Shown here piece by piece: positions 20,600-32,204 of a stretch of 64,000 bases of DNA. The first letter of the stretch is position 1. Each line of letters starts with the position of its first letter. Position numbers and translations under genes: made by a program. The notes beneath the pieces are model-generated. The model saw only the letters and a list, made by a program, of their open reading frames with translations. It was not told the origin of the DNA and did not search any database. This stretch comes from Heliopora coerulea (Eukaryota; Cnidaria; Anthozoa; Scleralcyonacea; Helioporidae). The stretch lies in NCBI GenBank assembly GCA_030142905.1, contig JASJOG010000048.1:873501-937500 (forward strand), in the 5' to 3' direction.

Positions 20600-22885
20600 T
20601 TGTCCATGTACATCATAAAGTCATTACTTGTCAATAAAATGTTATCCTTAATAGTACTTAATGCTCTCGTAAGATGAGGAAATAGAATTCTTAACTTTGT
20701 ATTAGTCCATATATTTGTATTAGTTCGTATAGTCACTTGTATTCGTTCATGACAAATTAGTTCATAAATATTAATATCCTGAAGTTTACTAGGGACGTTC
20801 TAGTTAAATTTTTTCAAATATCCAAGTTGTAATTATCGACGCCGGCGTGCTAGAAGAAGGCTAAGGGACGTGGCCTCCTCTTGGTTTTAGAAAGGGAACT
20901 ACCCGACTTTTTACATCTGTTGGCTTCACAGTTTCAACAATTATTCTTCCAGAAGCGTTCCGTCATTACGATTACATGAAAAACTGCTACTTCTACGCAC
21001 TTCCGCCATGTGTGTCATGTCCATTTATTAAGTTTGCCCGACTTTTTTTCACTCTTTCTGGCAAAATAAATTGAAAGAGAACAGCGAATTGATCTTTTAA
21101 ATCAGAGATTATAGAATTGTGAAAGTCAGGTGATTTAAATATGTACGTCATAATTTTCCCTCTCTTCACCTCACTTTGTAGCTCCCTCCACTTTAGGAGC
21201 TTTTACCATTCCCTAAACCAGGTAACGAGTAAGTGACATCCATATTTCTCTTTCCTTTCTTTCTATTTCACTCTATTGCTATCGTCAATCATTCCATAAC
21301 GACAACCTGGAAAATACCTGAACTAAAGTAAATATTTTCTAGGTATAAGCTTTCTAATGGCAGACCATAACAAACTGTAGAAGCATATTCGGCATGTGCT
21401 GTGCGCAAGTCATTGTAGCCACTAATCAAAAAGTGAAGCTAAAAATGACGGATATATAGGCTTTTCAAATAAACCATACTCCAAATAAAATTTATTTATA
21501 GATATTGAAATAAATTCGAAATATTACGATCTCTCGATAGTCTCATTTTGTCACTAACTCGGGTCTTGAGTTTCAAGATGTCAATATTTTTCGGAGTATG
21601 CTTTATTTTATACTTTTTCACGTTTTCGGCTGGTTGTGGTATATAGGCTTTGAGACGTCAGTTTTTATTTGCTTCGCGGACATCTTGGACGTCAGTTTCA
21701 GTCTCTTATGATTTAAGTGGATATCCTGGACATCAGATTTAGTTCTTTCGGGGTCGTAAGATCCCAAATCGTGTTTCCTACAGCTACGTGGGCGTATTTT
21801 GCTAAACAAAGGTGACGATTCCTTTTATTCCAAACGATATATGGTTCACAAAGTTAAGAGTAGGATAAATTGTGCTACTTACCAGTTAAATTATCAAAAA
21901 CATGATTTCTGTGGTTTATACGATGCTCCGTTTCTTGTGTTTTAGATTGAGATTTTTAAATCAAATATTTTTATATTTCCCCCGCTTAGTTTGGGCATGA
22001 ATATGAATATGATGAAGACTAAAACTGACGTTCAAAATGACCGGGTTTGAGAATTGAACTAATCGGCGTCGAACGTGACCGAACTTGAAACCGAGATAGT
22101 ATTTCAAAGGCTTCTATAATCGCCAGTTTTGGGTTCATCTTTTGGTCCAGTACTGACTGAGTTCAACGTGTTTGGCACACATGCGATGCACTACAGCATT
22201 GAAACACGAAATAATGATATATGAGATTTAAGAGCCTTTGAGACTCTTTCCTTGAAGATAAAATGGTGAGAAAGGCGTTTGGAAATGTTGAAAACAAAAC
22301 CTGTTTTGATGAGGAAAGGTTGAGAAGCACACGCTGAAAACTTGTGCGCGGACTTGATGTGAAATATACATCAAAACATGGTAATAAAAATACGGACGTT
22401 TTTTAAGATTGTGTGCACTGATGGTTTATCGCAGAAAACGTTCTCCAAAAATACGAAAGCACATCAACCAAATAAAGTTAGGCCATCGACCCAAAGACAG
22501 AAAAGTTCACTTTTCGTTGCACCACTCCTTAAGCTGAAAGTTTTTCACATATCGGTTTTGTAGATTTAATACAGCTGAATCTAAGTTTAAATTTTCATGT
22601 AAATTATTTCAGCAATTGTTTTAAATTCGTTGTTTGAAATCTGTAATTACTACTCTTCGAAAGTTGCGCTGCTAGCCAGTCTTCCATGCTCGATAGTTAT
22701 GTGATTTGGTATTTTCGATTATTACAGATTCAGCTTGCTGATATTTAAGTTGTTAATCAAAGCCCATAAGTGATGGTGTTCCAAGTATAGCAGTTGAATA
22801 CTTGCTCGAAAAACGTTCATGATTACATTTATTTCGGACTCAATATATGTTAGAATCGGGCGGGAAAGATTCCTCTGTACACTTT
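20600..22885. other. No recognisable gene
   Basis: Only short, motif-free ORFs. An imperfect inverted pair (AAATAAACCATACTCC near 21470 and GGAGTATGCTTTATTT near 21592) brackets about 120 bp and may be a decayed MITE. Confidence 0.4.
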
Positions 22886-22890
22886 TTAGT

Positions 22891-23006
22891 TTAACCCTTT
22901 AATGGATACTGTTCCCATTTGGCAATTTATTAACATTCCTCTGGTCAACGCTACATTATTTTACTCATCAAGGGGAAACCTGTAAACCTGCTCACTAAAG
23001 GGTTAA
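22891..23006. repeat. TTAA-flanked MITE (CCCTTTA ends)
   Basis: TTAA at 22891-22894 and 23003-23006. The inverted ends are CCCTTTAATGGA and TCACTAAAGGG. 116 bp, no ORF. The layout fits a piggyBac-derived MITE. Confidence 0.65.
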
Positions 23007-23205
23007 ACACCGTAACGGGCTTTGCTAACTAAGTGTACATCTTGCTAGCTGTACACACAATTTTTCAAAAGTTACATGAAAAAAATGTTGCCAATAAGGA
23101 ATACCAAATCATCGCTAACTGCAGATCAAACGCATCCAAGAATTCATTAACATAGTTGGAGATTTCCATATGCTTTGTCATCATTTTTCCAAGAATAATT
23201 CGATC

Positions 23206-23348
23206 AAGGTAGATGATCGATCTTCAAGCTCGATACTCAGAAAATGATTTCTGAACCCCAGACGGGGATCGAATCCGCAACCTTCTGATGACTGGTAAGA
23301 CGCTCTAACCATTGAGCTACCAAGACTCAGATGGTGAGCTAGGGTGCA
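23206..23348 (-). repeat. tRNA-derived SINE, minus copy of a head-to-head pair
   Basis: On the minus strand it reads GAGTCTTGGTAGCTCAATGG (box A region), then GGTTGCGGATTCGATCCCCG (box B region), then the SINE body GGTTCAGAAATCATTTTCTG. It forms a 143-bp inverted repeat with 23364-23506. The anticodon loop lacks the usual U33, so it is not a functional tRNA. Confidence 0.8.
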
Positions 23349-23363
23349 TATATATATCGAACT

Positions 23364-23506
23364 TGCACCCTAGCTCACCAACTGAGTCTTGGTAGCTCAT
23401 TGGTTAGAGCGTCTTACCGGTCATCAGAAGGTTGTGGGTTCGATCCCCGTCTGGGGCTCAGAAATCATTTTCTGAGTATCGAGCTTGAAGATCGTTCATC
23501 TACCTT
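23364..23506 (+). repeat. tRNA-derived SINE, plus copy of a head-to-head pair
   Basis: TGCACCCTAGCTCACC, then the tRNA-like head with GCTCATTGGTTAGAGC and GGGTTCGATCCCCG, then CTCAGAAATCATTTTCTGAG and GATCGTTCATCTACC. It faces its minus copy across a 15-bp AT-rich spacer. The two arms differ by a few bases only. Confidence 0.8.
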
Positions 23507-23739
23507 AATATATCCAAGCTCTCATGTTTCTCAAACATTAAACCGCAATAATTCGATCGCATGATTTGCGGGAATACAATTGCCTCAACATAAGTTGATT
23601 ACAACCTCTTGCTCTAGCACATGCGGAAATGTTATGAAGTTACATTTGGTGGCAGCCGTGGGATAAAATATATTAGAATGTAACGTTCTTGCCAATGTAG
23701 AGTCGTTCTATCAGTGATGTGAGTGCTTTGGTATATCAT

Positions 23740-23935
23740 TTGCCGTCCAAGCCAAGGTGGAAATTCAGGCACAACAGATCCATGAAGATGTACTTTACTG
23801 AACGACAACCCAGTAGCAAGTGGCTTTATTGACACTGTACTTGCTATTTCTACATAATGACAGATCAACTACACAATCACAATTACAACACATTGCGGCA
23901 ACCCAAACTCTTGTAGCGCCGAACGGCACGTTATT
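23740..23935 (+). repeat. Dispersed repeat, copy 1 (possible decayed exon)
   Basis: Shares GACGACAA.CCA...AGC, TGACACTG.AC, ATTTCTAC, ACAATCAC and AACTCT.GTAGCGCCGAACG in order with 25735-25905. In copy 2 the frame is open for 60 codons with four N-glycosylation sequons; here it is broken. Confidence 0.55.
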
Positions 23936-23976
23936 GCCCGTTATTGCCCGTTATTGCCCGTTATTGCCCGTTTCAA
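23926..23976. repeat. Tandem repeat of GTTATTGCCC(G), about four units
   Basis: Perfect 11-bp units (GTTATTGCCCG) directly after the shared block. Absent from copy 2 at 25.9 kb, so the expansion is later than the duplication. Confidence 0.9.
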
Positions 23977-24019
23977 AAGAAACACGTCCTCATGTTTGTT
24001 TTCTCGCCCATTTGTGAAC

Positions 24020-24528
24020 AATTTGGAGATGATGTAGAATTTTTTGAATTTTTACGACAAAAAAGTGTCAAAAGAGTTCTCATTCTTGAGCAGTCCGTAG
24101 TGCTACTATACGATTGGTAACCTGTGACCTTGGTAATGCTCCTTTTTTGAGACAGTCGACTGCCCGGCCATCTAATAAAAATCTTTTAGTAGTGAATTAG
24201 CATTTGTTAAGTCGTCAACGATTACTCTCGCCAAATGTTTTAAAACAGAATGGAAAATCTTAAGCGTAAACATGACGACGACCGGCAATTTGAATATAAA
24301 AAATTGTCTGTTAGAGTTCTTTAATGTTAGTGGCCAAGTTGTGTAAGTTTCTGACTTTTTTTCCTATCCTTTTTTTATGCCAAATTCCGGGTTCAAAATC
24401 GTCAAGTGGCACAGGTTTCTTCTCAGATTTTCTTTACAATTCCCATAAAGCAAAAACTGTTGTAGATTGCATTTACTCTTCCAGTTGTAGTAACAAAGAT
24501 TTGTCAATTAAAAGTTGAATTTTAGGCT
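24020..24528. other. No recognisable gene
   Basis: Short ORFs only; the 64-codon ORF at 24324-24518 has a hydrophobic start but no further support. Confidence 0.35.
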
Positions 24529-24624
24529 TTTTGGCAACTTAGAAAAACTATCAATCTTAGTCGATTTTTCAAAGGACATGATGAAAGGGTGGGCGAAGGT
24601 TTGTTGCATACTCGTATTTCTAGT
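24529..24624 (-). repeat. 5' end fragment of a Crypton-like element, copy G
   Basis: The minus strand reads ACTAGAAATACGAGTATGCA, then ACAAACCTTCGCCCACCCTT, as at the 5' ends of copies B, D, E and F. It breaks off within about 95 bp. Confidence 0.75.
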
Positions 24625-24629
24625 CCTAA

Positions 24630-25734
24630 AATATATGCGCAGGACTACTAGCATATACTGAAATGCACTACGTAACAATACAATAACCAATCTCAGCTAC
24701 AAACTAGGTATTTGCTTCTGAAACAGTTCTAAACCTTCTTGACGATTTCCTGGTGGTATTTACTTGTGGTCTGATTTAATACTGATAGTGTTTACTTAAA
24801 TCAAGATGAAACAACAGTTGTGCCAGTCGTTCAGTTAGCACAGACAAATTCAGTTCGCTCAAAGGTAAGTTCTAAGAAAGTAAAACTGACGATACACAAC
24901 GTTCAACAGCATAAATAGACTACTCCATCAATATTTGCAGCTTCTTATGGAGACAAATCTTTAAGTTGCTCGGGTTCAGGACCTAAATTAAAGTTTCCTA
25001 TGTCTTCCTGCTTGTGGTTATGCATCAATTTATCCAAATTGACTCTCCATGATATATCACACTTCTAGCGAAGACGTTCCTTTATTCAGTCACTGAAACA
25101 ACTGCAGGTAACTCATATACATTATTCGGAACACGTGTATTTATCACATCCTTCAGCTTCGTAGGAAACAAAAGAGTAACCGTCGAAGTTTTTAAACGGT
25201 ATGAACTGAAATTTTCTCAAGACAATAACGAAAACACAACTGCAGCCACTCTCGGACTACGACGGTAAAATCCATTGGCTCACCGTCGATCACAAGTTCC
25301 CAATGAAATTGAAAACTTTGATTTTCCGTCAAGAGGACGCGAGTTCCCCAGAACTCCAAAAATCCCGTCTCTCCTAATCCCATTGGTTCCGCGGACATTT
25401 CTTCGTCTAACTAGGACCCAAATTGAAACTTTTAGTTTTTCCTTTTCGCAGGTGCTGGTTTCAGGCTGTCGTGTTGATGGCTTGTTGACGTATTGATACT
25501 AGCGTGTTCACGATACTGACATTGATAGCGAAATTCAACGGTCACCCAATCCCAGTGGCGTCGACATCAACTGTCTTTACAACAGACGTTTAACGTCGTT
25601 TACGATCTTTTCCTTTTGTTCATAAAGACCGAGTTATCTTTTGGTGCATTCTGTTGATCTGATTCCTCAAAACTTTCGTGTTATGTGGTAAAGTCCTTAG
25701 CACTTGTCCGAACAGGTACTCCTGGTTTAAACAG
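24630..25734. other. No firm gene
   Basis: ORFs at 25192-25398 (minus) and 25275-25496 (plus) overlap. The minus one reads as ordinary protein (ETGFLEFWGTRVLLTENQSF) but has no recognised domain, splice context or homologue in the window. Confidence 0.35.
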
Positions 25735-25937
25735 ATCGATGAAGATATTTTTTAATGGACGACAATCCAACAGCGACTAATTTAACTGACACTGCACGCA
25801 ATATTTCTACCGACAATCACATGTCAGCTACGCAATCACGTCTACAATATATACATTATGATTACCAACTAAACCAAACTCTCGTAGCGCCGAACGCTAC
25901 AATAAAGTCCATATTTCATGTTACAGACCAATCATAA
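25735..25937 (+). repeat. Dispersed repeat, copy 2, with 60-codon ORF rich in N-glycosylation sites
   Basis: ORF 25755-25937 starts MDDNPTATNLTDTARN and contains the sequons NLT, NIS, NQT and NAT within 50 residues. This would suit an extracellular N-terminus, for example of a G-protein-coupled receptor. There is no membrane segment after it. The homologous block at 23740-23935 is broken. It could equally be a non-coding repeat. Confidence 0.35.
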
Positions 25938-26200
25938 AGGGTATTGAAATCAGCTTGGAGTTTATCCTGATCTGCACACTACCAAATATATATTGGACAC
26001 ACAATTGGAATCACTGGCAAAATGGGGTATGTCTTTTGGATAATAACATCTAGCATACGATTTAAAGAAGTTGCAAAGTGGAGAGATCCAAGAAGCGAAC
26101 CCTGGGGTACTCCTGGTGTCACTGGTAACCTCTGCAAAGCGTGGCCACCACGGATCTTGGATTTCGACCTCATTGAGCTTGTGAAACATAAAAATTATGA
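25930..26200 (-). pseudogene. LINE reverse-transcriptase fragment (motifs B and C)
   Basis: The minus frame 26173-25979 has VTPGVPQGSLLGSLHFA, RT motif B. The other frame continues with FASDSNCVSNIYLVVCRSGQ, where the usual FADD motif C has changed to FASD, followed by KLQADFNTL. A short, frameshifted, dead piece of an APE-type LINE. Confidence 0.75.
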
Positions 26201-26469
26201 TTTGAAGTATACCGAGCAATGTCAGTACACCAACTTCAAAATGTACCAACCCATGAAATTAAAGATGATGGTCTTAGATGAGCTAATCGATTTAGGCCCT
26301 GGGGAAACGAGAAAACGTTGTGGAAACATATTTTCCGTGCAATGTTTCCCGAACGTGGCATAACGAATAAACTTTTTGTGAGAAACATTCATGAGTGGTG
26401 TAAATTATGTGCACAGTGAAACCCTGGGCAACTGGGTGACATTGTTTCAGGGGTGAGCCAGCGCAATCG

Positions 26470-26665
26470 TACACTACAAATTTGCCAACAAATTTTGAAA
26501 TTGCTTCCATTAGCCTACGAATGGCACTTCGACCAGTTTGCTGAATTTCAATTAATTTCGTTCTGAAGTACCAAATTCCAACGTTGTTTATAAATTTACG
26601 TGTCCATGCTGTTCCGCATTGTATATTGGCAAAACAAGCCAAAATTTACGGGAATAGCAAATGAT
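26470..26665 (+). pseudogene. PLE GIY-YIG endonuclease fragment
   Basis: In plus frames, a QILKLLPLAYEW...FDQFAEF stretch precedes NVVYKFTCPCCSALYIGKTSQNLRE, here named by its ends NVVYKF and SQNLRE. This is the GIY-YIG start with two cysteines, as in the 60.8-61.6 kb element (NVIYKFTCQRCSSYLGETTR). It stops right after the first endonuclease block. Confidence 0.75.
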
Positions 26666-26744
26666 CGTTGGTCGTTGGTAAGAAGTCGTGGGTCGTGGTT
26701 AAAAGGTCGTGGGTCGGACATTTCCTCATCAAATTTTGGAATAA

Positions 26745-26917
26745 ATGTTATTAGTATAATTACACAGGTGATTATCTAAAATCCCGCGCGGTGATTGGTC
26801 AGAAAATTATCTCATAAATCTTGATATTCACCTGCAAGTGAGCCGTAGAGTCTTTAAAAGTGCTTGTTCACTACTTTCTTTGAAATAATCACCTGTGAAA
26901 GTATACTAAAACAATTA
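26745..26917. repeat. MITE with ACAGGTGATTAT ends
   Basis: Left end TTAGTATAATTACACAGGTGATTATC and right end GAAATAATCACCTGTGAAAGTATACTAAAAC are inverted (outer parts TTAGTATA/TATACTAA). About 173 bp without ORF. A lone left end lies at 19850. Confidence 0.7.
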
Positions 26918-27059
26918 TTCGCAATTATTCGCAATTATTCAAGTAAACCTCAAACTTGTGTAAGTTTTTGTTTGTTAGGTGTTCCACAGGTAACATGAAA
27001 ACTAAACTTACTGACTTGTTAGCTTTTATTATCCTAATAAGTAAATAAGTAAATATTAC

Positions 27060-27290
27060 AATAAATAGATAATATAAAATAAATATACAAATAAATAAAT
27101 AAAAAGATTGAGCTTTTCGCCTTGGTCCTACATACCAACGAAATAAATAAAAAATAGATGAATAAAAAGATGAATAAATAAATAAATTAACGAATGACTA
27201 AATGAATGACTGAATGACTGAATGAACGAAGGAACGAACGAACGAATGAATGAATGAATAAACGAACAAACGAGCGAACGATTAAGAGGA
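27060..27290. repeat. Degenerate tetranucleotide repeat (AATA/AATG/AACG)
   Basis: AAATAAATA units pass into GAATGACT, then GAACGAAC and GAATGAAT units. The minus-strand ORF of Ser/Phe repeats here is an artefact. Confidence 0.9.
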
Positions 27291-27299
27291 AAATCAAAA

Positions 27300-28700
27300 G
27301 AACAATGTTGAAGTTTTGCTGGCACAAATATCTTCTAGAGTAATACACTTGATCCATTAATTTCAAGTCACCTGGAATTACTGGCTCTCTGGAAATTCCC
27401 GTTACTATATCATTACCATGAAACTGCCGGTTACTGACATACTTTTCTTCAGGCAGCGGGCAAAATCTTTGATTTTTACACCGGGAGGAGTGAGTGGCGG
27501 TGTGGCTTTCAAATAGGGGCCAGGTTTATCAGGGGGTGTAAAGTGGGGAAGAGAAGACTGCTGCCAATAAAGATACGATACGAATTGTAGGTGCGAAAAT
27601 CTTAAATTCATCAAGATAAAAACTTGGAAGAAACAACTGACATCATGAAATGCGTCTATAATGACATGCGTCGATAACAAAATATAAATGATAAAATATA
27701 AATGATCAGGGCCTACAGTAGTTTTCAATTTTATGATTCAACGCAAAACATCACTTTTATGCTGCTATTGAACCCAACACAATGCTTTACATAAGAACCT
27801 TCTGCCTACAAATCACTGGGGCCCACACGCTACAAACTCTCGGGGCCGACCGGGAAATGTCCCGTTGGGCCACGCATCCACTGGGATGAGGTCAATCTCT
27901 GCAAAAATGTTGAAATTTTGAAGAGGTTTTGAATGGAATTTTTGACTTCCTTGTTGGGATAGTCGATCTCAAGAACGAGACCTTGGTTATTTCAAAATGC
28001 TTTCGTACAGTACCTCAAGTTCCAAATTCAACTTTGGCCGACTTAGGTTCGTCTGTATATTCAGATATTTTGCCTATTAACCAAATACAAGATCCAGTCA
28101 TTTCAATGCTATAAATTAACATTTCGAAAGCGTGCTCCATGATTGACGGACAGCGGTCTTTAATAGATAGAAAATTACCCTGTTCTCTGATTGAAACATG
28201 AATGACGTTATTTCAATCGGAAGAATGCCTAGTGAACACACGAGGCGTAGCCAAGTCTTACAAGGTATTTTTTCCATTGAAATGGCGTCATGAATGTTTC
28301 TATCACAGAATAGGGAAACGAAAGCTATTTCCTACTTGTTTCATATAACAACCAACTTTTTTCGAATCTTCATAACGTCATGTATGTTTCTGTTCATTCA
28401 TATAAAATTTAAATGACATCAACCAAGTCTCTGTACTTTGAGAGAAAACACTGACCTATGCATAACTAGACAATTTGGCGCCATTACACTTGACTTGCGA
28501 ACAGTGTCTCCAAAAGGATGGCTTCAGCACTGAAATTTATTGTTCCTTCTGCTTATGGCAGCAACCACTGACCTGTGCTTTTAATCAAAGTTGAGGGAGA
28601 TTTATGAGTCCTTTTAGTAAATAGTTTTTAAAAACAATGTCGGTACGGGCAGATTGTTTTTCTTTCTTTACGCAATTGTTCGTGGTTAGTTACGGGTTTA
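27300..28700. other. No recognisable gene
   Basis: No coding or repeat motifs that I can name. The short ORF at 27929-28114 lacks support. Confidence 0.4.
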
Positions 28701-28705
28701 GGGAT

Positions 28706-28797
28706 TTAACCCTTTGCCTGTCCCGTGCATCACATATGACACACACTGGACGTCTGAGCAATAACATCAAACAAAGGCTAGACAGGCAAAGGGTTAA
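28706..28797 (+). repeat. TTAA-flanked MITE, copy 1 of an inverted pair
   Basis: TTAA-CCCTTTGCCTGTC ... GACAGGCAAAGGG-TTAA. 92 bp including the duplicated TTAA. The interior includes CACACACTGGACGTCTGAGC. PiggyBac-type ends. Confidence 0.85.
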
Positions 28798-28871
28798 AAG
28801 TCGAAATATTACAGTCTCATACACGAAGAAGAAATAATAAAGCCCAGCAAAAAACACGCAAAATAGGCATA

Positions 28872-28961
28872 TTAACCCTTTGCCTGTCTAGCCTTTGTTT
28901 GATGTTATCGCTCAGACGTCCAGTGTGTATCATGTGATACACGGGACAGGCAAAGGGTTAA
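28872..28961 (-). repeat. TTAA-flanked MITE, copy 2, opposite orientation
   Basis: Same family as copy 1 with the interior reversed (GCTCAGACGTCCAGTGTGTA). Its own TTAA duplications are at 28872-28875 and 28958-28961. Two independent insertions 75 bp apart. Confidence 0.85.
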
Positions 28962-28969
28962 GAAAGGAA

Positions 28970-29910
28970 TTTGATTGGGATTCAGGGAATTTAATGAATC
29001 TTTTTAAGATTTAATGAGCTTCAAACTCATTAATCGTTTTTAATTTTGGTTGTGACAAAAGAACGTCTGGTTTGTTTTAATCAGTATTTTGTTTTCTGGA
29101 TAAACAGAACGGTCTTTTTTTGTTAACTTCTAGAAACTGAAAGATAAAAAAAGTAGATTTAAAGTAAATATACCAAGCTAGTAAACTATGAAGTGAGTAG
29201 GTATAAAAACTCGGTGTTTTTTTAAATAACTTTCGTCTTTTTCTACTCAACAACACAAACAGCTATATAGAATTAACCGCAAAAAATGAAGAAATAAATT
29301 TGTGTTTTGTTATCAGAAGGACTCTTTTGAGTCTTGAGCACTGTCGTCATTCTTCACCAAGTTGTTCAAGCAACTTTTCAACAAATCAAATAGTTATTTA
29401 ACGTACCTTATCCAAAAACTATTTAAAACCTCATGCACTTCTTTGTTTTTCAAGGGTCCGTCCAAACATTGCTTCGTTCCGTAAAACGGACTGTTCCGGA
29501 GAATATTATACTCCGTTTGATTGGTCGTTGATAATAACCTGAACCAGCAATATTGATCAGTGATTGGTCCCATGATTACAAGGACCCATGAATGACGCCA
29601 TGTTTTTGTGGAGAGTTATTTGGGGTCCTCCAGCAGTCTAGTTATATACAGGTTGCTGGAGGGAAGGAGTCTCGTCCATAATATTCTTGTCATTTTTCTT
29701 TTGAAGAAACATAAAAAAAATTATAAAGCAAATTTGGATTCTGCCATTGAAAAAAACCTTTTTTTTATTCAGTTTAAGTACAAAAAATTATTCTTTCACC
29801 ATTACTTCTCAGAAGGGCAAGGAATTCAGGAAATCAAGTGTATATTAAGTGAAAGTTAATTTTCGCGTGTCAGAACAATACATTTTACAATGCGACAGGG
29901 ACCATTTCGA
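28970..29910. other. No recognisable gene
   Basis: AT-rich. The 83-codon ORF at 29608-29859 has no known motif. Confidence 0.4.
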
Positions 29911-29914
29911 AAAA

Positions 29915-30005
29915 TGCAACTCTATGGCCTCCGACCTTGAGTCGAGCCTGTGACCCTGCTAATTTAGTGCAGTACACTGCCAACTGGGCTATCATGCTGT
30001 TGCCG
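29915..30005 (-). repeat. Degenerate tRNA-derived SINE head
   Basis: The minus strand reads GATAGCCCAGTTGGCAGTGT (box A-like) and, about 35 bases on, GGCTCGACTC (box B-like, consensus GGTTCGANTCC). No clear body or tail. Confidence 0.4.
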
Positions 30006-30009
30006 AGTT

Positions 30010-30490
30010 CTATGCTCATATAGATGGTAATGGTGATGTAAAGTATAACCGAAGCAGTTAGCAGTCTCTAATATTCAATGACAGCTGATAAAAATTCATT
30101 AAGATGTCCCAATTCAGCAGGAAATGTAAGACAACTTTGGAGGAAGCCTTTTAAAAAATAAATTTCGTTGATTACGGAAACGACGATTTTCCATAAGAGC
30201 ACGACGTGTTGTTACAGTAACAAACAAGGATAAATAAGTTAACTTGTTATGAATTTTCTCTCTTTTTATATGAAATACTGCTCTTCATTTTTATCTTTCT
30301 CTTTTGGAGAAACACGTGTGAAAAACAACAGCGGAAAAAACCTTGGGAGAACACGTTGAGTGACGTCATTATGACGTTATCAATATGATAATATTAAAGT
30401 TTTACATTTTTAATATTTCAGGCAAGTTTCAGTCAAATTAGCGAAACAATAATGAAACTATGGTTTTGTCGAGACGAAAATTAAGAGTGC
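30010..30490. other. No recognisable gene
   Basis: Nothing beyond short ORFs; precedes the Crypton-like copy C. Confidence 0.4.
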
Positions 30491-31149
30491 ATACCAGAAA
30501 TACGTGCACGAAAAAGCCCCTCACCCAACCTGCCAACATATCTCTCGAGAGTCGAAGTAACATTGATAATTTTTCAAAATTGTCAAAATAACAAATCCCC
30601 CTTACTATAACTGCAAGAGGGTATGCAATATAAGAAAAAGACAACATTTGCACACGAATATTAACAACCCAAACTGGAAATTGATTTATATTTAAACTGT
30701 TCGTCGTCATATTTACGTTTAAAAGTTTGACTCTGTTTTATTATAACAAAACGTTTGGAGAGAATAACCTTTAACGGTTTTGTAAATAATGGGATCCATC
30801 CTGACAATTCTACTGCTAAACAACGGATGTTCGTATCAAGACCCTGTATTAGTTGCGATCTTGACGTATTTCGTGTCGTTTTTGGTTGAAACTTATCACT
30901 TTGTTTTCACTTTGAAGAAAGACATTTTAGTTGATGGCAACACTTTCCGTCTTGAAAGAGGAGCATTCTCAATAGGTTACTGGCCGGATACCAGCATTAC
31001 GGATAGCTTATGATTGAAAGAAAATTTTTTGATATTTTTTGTATTAAAAAATTGATAAATCCTACATTGTCTTAAAGTTAATTAAAAATTTCTAGTAGAA
31101 GTGCTATAATGAAGATTTATGCTAAGTATTCATCCGGAGGTAAAAGACT

Positions 31150-31502
31150 TTGGTAACGAAGATGAAACGAATTACGAAACCGATGAAATAAACAAAGAAA
31201 ACATGAGAGTTTTACATTTTTATTGCTGACCAAAAATCGGAAAATACAAAACATACAACAAAATACGACAAGCAAACCTTCTGCAAGCTTTGTCGAGAGA
31301 AGAAGGAGTTGAGGAAAGTAAAAGACGTACTTTTTCCCACTGTAAAACTTTCGAAAAATGGCGTAGCATAAGAACCTTCAACTTTTACGTATTTTCAACG
31401 AAGCGTTCATCGTCACCTCAACACAAAGAGTTCAACTGTAAATTTACAGAAAGAACACAGCTTTATACTTTCAAAATTTCTTGCGAGGTGTTAAAATCCT
31501 GA
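31150..31502 (+). pseudogene. Recombinase N-terminal remnant in copy C
   Basis: Frames read FGNEDETNYETDEINKENM (about 31150-31210), then the CKLCREKKELRKVKDVLFP-like block and LHR/EVLKS end, parallel to the intact stretch at 45806-46033. Several frameshifts. Confidence 0.55.
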
Positions 31503-32204
31503 TGAAAGCACTACTGATCGAACAAGGTAAAGGTAATCATCCAGAAGCCACCGGAGAAGTGAGAAAGACTGAAGCGGACAACATTTCCGCCGAAGGCTAG
31601 TATGATCTCCAAATAGAAATAGCTTTTCAGCTTGTTTCAGCTACTCTATTCATACGTACCTGCGATTGTGTAGCTCAGGTAAGTGATGTATCGGAACGTG
31701 AAAAGTCTTGATTCATACAAATCAACATCGATTCAACTACAGCGATGAATATCGTTTACATTCAGTCGCCATAGCAAATGTCCCGGCAACGAGCGAGTTC
31801 CCGTAACGTCTTTGTTCATATTCATGAGAAAGAACCAAGTCAAAGCGTTGCTCCATAATGTGAACAGTTGGCCAATGCATTTTCCAAAGAGTTGAGTTTT
31901 AGAACTGTTCTTTCAAGTCATAAATTGTCCAGTAATCAAGATGTCCTGCAAAAGTGAAACCAGCCGCAAGCACCATGAAAACCATTTCGTTTGCCGGTCT
32001 TAAATCATTTACTGGCTTCAGTGTTCAAATGATGTAAACAACTTGCCAGAGATCCATACAAGGGAAAAAAATAACGAGACCAAATCGATTTGCTTTGATA
32101 CGGTACCTATGTATGGTTTGGTCAACAACATACCAGTCACCAAGCTTGCACACGGCATTTTTGAGTGACCGGATTCCATTGATATATATATATATATATT
32201 TAGT

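Noticed and set aside
23926..23976. CRISPR-like short repeats
   Set aside because: Units are directly tandem without spacers, only 11 bp, in a eukaryotic context.
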